The notes below the pieces were generated by a model. The model was not told the origin of the DNA, made no database searches, and worked only from the letters and a program-made list of their open reading frames with translations. Of a DNA stretch of 55,100 nucleotides, positions 52,222-55,100 are shown piece after piece. The stretch is from CAZUAQ01 sp964618455 (GTDB lineage: Bacteria; Planctomycetota; Phycisphaerae; UBA1845; PWPN01), in contig CAZUAQ010000039.1 of the NCBI GenBank assembly GCA_964618455.1, positions 1 through 55,100 of the forward strand, read 5' to 3'. Numbering within the stretch: the first letter of the stretch is position 1; each line of letters begins with the position of its first letter. The position numbers were made by a program, and so were the translations under genes.

Positions 52222-53727
52222 ATGAGACTGTACAGGACGGATCGTCCGAGGGCCGGTGTCTCTTCATGGCTCGTGGCGGTGTTGATCGGCGCCATGATGT
52301 CGTCTGCGATGGCGAGCGATGCCCGGAAGACGAAGATCCGCGCCGTGATCGAGGAGATTGAAGAGAGCGGCGAGGCGTCGTGGCTGAATATCTCGCGCGA
52401 GGACGGAGAACTGCTGACCGTGCTCGCGCAGGCCATCGACGCCAGGCAGGTGCTCGATATCAGCGAACCGGCCGGATACTCGACGTTATGGCTGGCTTTG
52501 GCGCTGGACGATACGGACGGGAAGATCCTGGCGCTGGTGCGCGAAGAAGAAGATGCCGCACGGGTGCGCGAGAATCTCGACAAAGCGGGCGTTTCACAGA
52601 TGGTGACGATCGTCACCGGCGATCCGCACAACTCGATGAAGCACGCGAAGGCGCCGTTGGACCTGGTCTTCCTGGACGCGGACAAGGGCGGCAACAATCA
52701 CTACCTTCACAACATCCTGCCGAAGATTCGCGCGGGAGGGCTGCTGATCGCACACGACGTCAAGAGCGAACCGGAGCCGGTGGAAGAGTTCATGAAGACG
52801 CTGAAGGTCATCCCCAAGGTGAATAATGTCGTCCTCGATGCGGCGGGCAAGGGGATGAGTATCTCGGTGGTCCGGCATCGCTCGACCACCGGCGAGACGG
52901 GCATGACGGCGGCGGAGCGCGCGGCGTATCATCCCCCGGGGCCGCAGATGCGCAAGGTTTCGTCGAAGCCGGAGCATGCGATTCTGGGCTACATCAACCA
53001 CGTTCCGCCGGAAACACCGGAAGAGAAAGCGAAACGGCTGAAGATCGTCGCCCAGCGGCGGAAGGGCATGGCGATCCTGGTGCATCGCGGGGACGACGGG
53101 GCCGCACCGGAGAACACGCTCGAAGCGTACATGGCCGCCATGGACAACGGTGCCGACGGCATCGAGATCGACATCCGCCAGAGCAAGGACGGCGTGTTGT
53201 ACTTCATGCATGACAGCAAACTCGACCGCACCACGCACGGAACGGGGAAGGGGAAGCATAAGACGTACTACGAAATCCTGCAGGCAGGGATCAGGAAGCA
53301 CGGTCGCGCTGACAAGCACACGCGCGTGCCGACGATGTGCTCCTTCCTGGAACTGGCCAGGCGTCAGGGCATGCTGCTGCATCTGGACGTCAAGGAGAGC
53401 GGCTTGGAGGACGAGTTGATTGCGCTGTTCGACGCGTTCGACATGTGGGATCACCTGGCGGAAGTGAACGGCGGGAACGCGATTCCGATCCGGCATCACC
53501 TCCGGGTAGACCTCATGGGCTACAAAGGGGGCTGGGGGGGCACCGACGGAAAAGAGGATCGAATCCGACGGTTGCTGGATTCGCCGGGGCAATTAATCTT
53601 CACCGAAACGCCGTCAAGTGCGGCGAAGTACCTCGGTCGCGAGACCGGCAGGCAGACCCCCTTGCCCGAGGATCTTCGCGTCTGGTGGACACCGGAGGGC
53701 CCGGTGCAGATCGTGCCGGAGAAGTAA
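52222..53727 (+). CDS. Exported O-methyltransferase-GDPD fusion protein
   Basis: About 501 aa. A signal peptide (SSWLVAVLIGAMMSSAMA) precedes an O-methyltransferase-like domain (~34-220). It has VLDISEPAGYSTLWLAL in place of the SAM-binding loop and LDLVFLDADKGGNNHY as in catechol-type OMTs. A linker leads to a glycerophosphodiester phosphodiesterase domain: VHRGDDGAAPENTLEAYMAA (H288, E297-N298), GADGIEIDIRQSKDG (E315, D317), LYFMHD (H330), all catalytic positions present. The C-terminal part of the GDPD barrel looks short. SAM is not expected outside the cytoplasm, so the first domain may be a binding domain rather than a methyltransferase. Start at ATG 52222; ribosome binding site weak. 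Confidence 0.8.
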   Translation: MRLYRTDRPRAGVSSWLVAVLIGAMMSSAMASDARKTKIRAVIEEIEESGEASWLNISREDGELLTVLAQAIDARQVLDISEPAGYSTLWLALALDDTDGKILALVREEEDAARVRENLDKAGVSQMVTIVTGDPHNSMKHAKAPLDLVFLDADKGGNNHYLHNILPKIRAGGLLIAHDVKSEPEPVEEFMKTLKVIPKVNNVVLDAAGKGMSISVVRHRSTTGETGMTAAERAAYHPPGPQMRKVSSKPEHAILGYINHVPPETPEEKAKRLKIVAQRRKGMAILVHRGDDGAAPENTLEAYMAAMDNGADGIEIDIRQSKDGVLYFMHDSKLDRTTHGTGKGKHKTYYEILQAGIRKHGRADKHTRVPTMCSFLELARRQGMLLHLDVKESGLEDELIALFDAFDMWDHLAEVNGGNAIPIRHHLRVDLMGYKGGWGGTDGKEDRIRRLLDSPGQLIFTETPSSAAKYLGRETGRQTPLPEDLRVWWTPEGPVQIVPEK

Positions 53728-53737
53728 CCGCCCACGG

Positions 53738-54547
53738 TCAGGTGTTCAGCGGTGCGAGGAGATCGATCACGCGCGCGTGTTCCTCTCGGGCGGCCTTGAG
53801 GACTTGAACCGTCGATTGCGTCAGGATCTGCCGGCGGGTCAGGTTGCTCGTTTCCTGCGCGTAGTCCGTATCGACGATGCGGCTGAGGCTGGCGGACAGA
53901 TTCTCCCGGGCGACGGCGTTGGCATGGAGCGTCGGGGCGATGGTGTACTTCTGATAGGCACCGAGGATGCCGCGTGCGGTCGCGACATTCTGCGTCGCCG
54001 TCTTCACCACCGCCTGGGCCGCATCGAAGTTGCCACTGGCAAGACTGTTCGCCCCAGAGGACGTGATCGATCTCAGCCCGGACGAGACATCGTCCAGCAA
54101 GGCGCCGATATCGGCGTTGCCGTTGCCCGGCAGCGCGAGTCCGCCCAGGGCGGTGCGCGTATCGCCCGAGATGCGTTCGACGCCGGCGACGGTGTTGTCG
54201 ATCTGCATCTGTATGGCGTCGATCTCCGCCTGGCTCATGCCGGCGGTGTTCGAGCCCGCCACGACGAGGCCATTCAACTCGGTCAGCAACGCGGAGGCCT
54301 GCGACCCATGGCCCTCGGTGATGTTCGCCTGGCGATCGGCACGTTCCAGGCTGCGGGATTCCGCTTCGAGCACGGCAAGCTCCGTCTTCAACTGCTCGGC
54401 GGAGATCAGCCCGGCGGGATCGTCTTTTCCGGAGTTGATCCGCTGGCCCGTACTGAGCTTGGTCAACGAGGAATACAGTTCCTTGAGGTTGCGGTTCAGC
54501 GCGAACTGCGCGCGGAGGACGTTCGTGTTGGAGACGGCGACGATCAT
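53738..54547 (-). CDS. Flagellin, short form
   Basis: About 269 aa with both conserved flagellin ends: the N-terminal D0/D1 (TNVLRAQFALNRNLKELYSS, LTKLSTGQRINSGKDDPAGL, ISAEQLKTELAVLEAESRSL) and the C-terminal D1/D0 (ENLSASLSRIVDTDYAQETS, NLTRRQILTQSTVQVLKAA). The middle is short, so the variable surface domains D2/D3 are nearly absent. It forms the flagellar filament after export. FlgL hook-junction protein is a less likely alternative. ATG at 54547; no other flagellar gene is in the window. It ends 10 bp from the convergent OMT-GDPD gene. Confidence 0.88.
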   Translation of the reverse strand: MIVAVSNTNVLRAQFALNRNLKELYSSLTKLSTGQRINSGKDDPAGLISAEQLKTELAVLEAESRSLERADRQANITEGHGSQASALLTELNGLVVAGSNTAGMSQAEIDAIQMQIDNTVAGVERISGDTRTALGGLALPGNGNADIGALLDDVSSGLRSITSSGANSLASGNFDAAQAVVKTATQNVATARGILGAYQKYTIAPTLHANAVARENLSASLSRIVDTDYAQETSNLTRRQILTQSTVQVLKAAREEHARVIDLLAPLNT

Positions 54548-54630
54548 GCCTTGACTATCCAATACGAACGGCGGCCGGGCAAACGCCTCCTTCCTTGAGA
54601 CGGTTTCGAAAGGCAACGGCTGAGAAAGGG

Positions 54631-54667
54631 AAAATAAAAAACCGCCTCCCCGGCATTGGGAGGCGGT
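54631..54667 (-). terminator. Rho-independent terminator of the 54749-55018 gene
   Basis: A perfect 10-bp stem ACCGCCTCCC (54641-54650) / GGGAGGCGGT (54658-54667) with a 7-nt loop. On the minus strand it is followed by TTTTTTATTTT (54641-54631), a textbook intrinsic terminator between the small acidic lipoprotein and the flagellin gene. A shorter T-run after the plus-strand stem might make it weakly bidirectional. Confidence 0.9.
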
Positions 54668-54748
54668 TTTCGCAGGCTCCTTTGGAATGCGTGATCGGTC
54701 CTCGAGAAATCGTCGCGGTATCGGACGGTCCCGATATCTCAGCCCGGC

Positions 54749-55018
54749 TCAGTACCACTCCGGGAACTCGGCCATGGTGTCGTCGACGGGGAATTCATCC
54801 TCGACCGGGAACATGGGGTCATCCCAACTGTCATCCCAGCCGTCGTCCCAACCGTCCTCAAAGGTGATGTCGTCGCCGATCACGCTGTCGACGAGGTCGG
54901 TGAGGCTTTCGCCGTCGATGTTGACCGAGCAGCCGCCCGCCTGAAACGCCGTGGCCCCCGTGACCGCCAAACCCATCGTCAGCTTCCGAAGACCGTTGTA
55001 AAGCGTATTGAGCGTCAT
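54749..55018 (-). CDS. Small acidic lipoprotein-like protein with Trp-Asp repeats
   Basis: An 89-aa protein with a signal sequence (LTMGLAVTGATAFQAGGC, Cys30 a likely lipid attachment site). The mature part is strongly acidic and has a tandem repeat of Trp-Asp-Asp (DGWDDGWDDSWDD), followed by EDEFPVDD. A calcium- or surface-binding role is conceivable, not shown. AAGGA 7-8 nt before the ATG. Its own strong terminator suggests a short, well-expressed transcript. Confidence 0.75.
   Translation of the reverse strand: MTLNTLYNGLRKLTMGLAVTGATAFQAGGCSVNIDGESLTDLVDSVIGDDITFEDGWDDGWDDSWDDPMFPVEDEFPVDDTMAEFPEWY
54818..54853. repeat. Three 12-bp tandem repeats within the acidic lipoprotein gene
   Basis: Units GTCATCCCAACT, GTCATCCCAGCC and GTCGTCCCAACC follow each other without gaps (plus strand), encoding G/S-W-D-D on the minus strand. 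A partial fourth unit may follow at 54854. Confidence 0.75.
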
Positions 55019-55100
55019 GATTCGTTCCTTTCCAGATTCGTTCCTGAGTAGCTCTGTAGAAAACCTTTCGAAGCAGCAAGAGGATCATGAGATTGTGCGC

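Overview
The window reads as a chromosomal segment of a GC-rich, Gram-negative-type bacterium, most probably a planctomycete (Planctomycetota, perhaps Phycisphaerae-like). This is inferred from gene content, not from a marker phylogeny. The signs are a Bacteroidetes/Planctomycetes-type GlmU-like protein, a secreted glycosidase with PKD and EF-hand (dockerin-like) repeats, a DUF2961 (GH172) lipoprotein, a Tat-exported Gfo/Idh/MocA oxidoreductase, an exported ADP-ribosylglycohydrolase, and many unrecognised lipoproteins. No insertion sequences, CRISPR arrays, tRNAs or rRNAs were seen.

Layout. 1-5.8 kb: the 5' end of aconitase, an ADP-ribosylglycohydrolase lipoprotein, a large exported protein of unknown function and a DUF2961 lipoprotein. 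6-15.8 kb: an exported protein with a tetratricopeptide (TPR)-like region, a CapD/WbpM-type nucleotide-sugar dehydratase, a sugar-binding lipoprotein, two adjacent TPR proteins, a small lipoprotein and a beta-hydroxyacid dehydrogenase. 15.8-23.6 kb: GspE/PilB and PilT-like ATPases flanking a propeller-like lipoprotein and a multidomain secreted glycosidase. 23.5-27.8 kb: the minus-strand operon rpsP-trmD-rplS-yraN-tatD (no rimM), then the GlmU-like gene. 27.9-28.04 kb: a rod-like structured RNA candidate. 28.4-32.2 kb: a lipoprotein-like protein, rsgA, pyrF and a GlcG/HbpS-like protein.

32.3-34.7 kb is the most unusual part. A reverse transcriptase with retron-type motifs is preceded by about 225 bp packed with at least six hairpins and bounded by a short inverted repeat, and is followed 14 nt later by a glycosidase lipoprotein. 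35.6-39.3 kb: a carbohydrate ABC importer (binding protein and two permeases, no ATPase). 39.5-43.7 kb: purQ and two consecutive VKOR-DsbA fusion proteins for periplasmic disulfide formation. 43.8-47.2 kb: rpsO-pnp and a cold-shock gene with a structured leader, a coherent RNA-metabolism block. 47.4-55.1 kb: a sigma-54 activator with a degenerate receiver, three consecutive lipoproteins, a Tat-exported oxidoreductase, an exported O-methyltransferase/GDPD fusion, a short flagellin and a small acidic lipoprotein ending in a strong terminator.

Several promoters close to TTGnnn-17/18-TAnnnT can be read by eye, and some of them decide start codons. All functional calls come from motif recognition without database searches.
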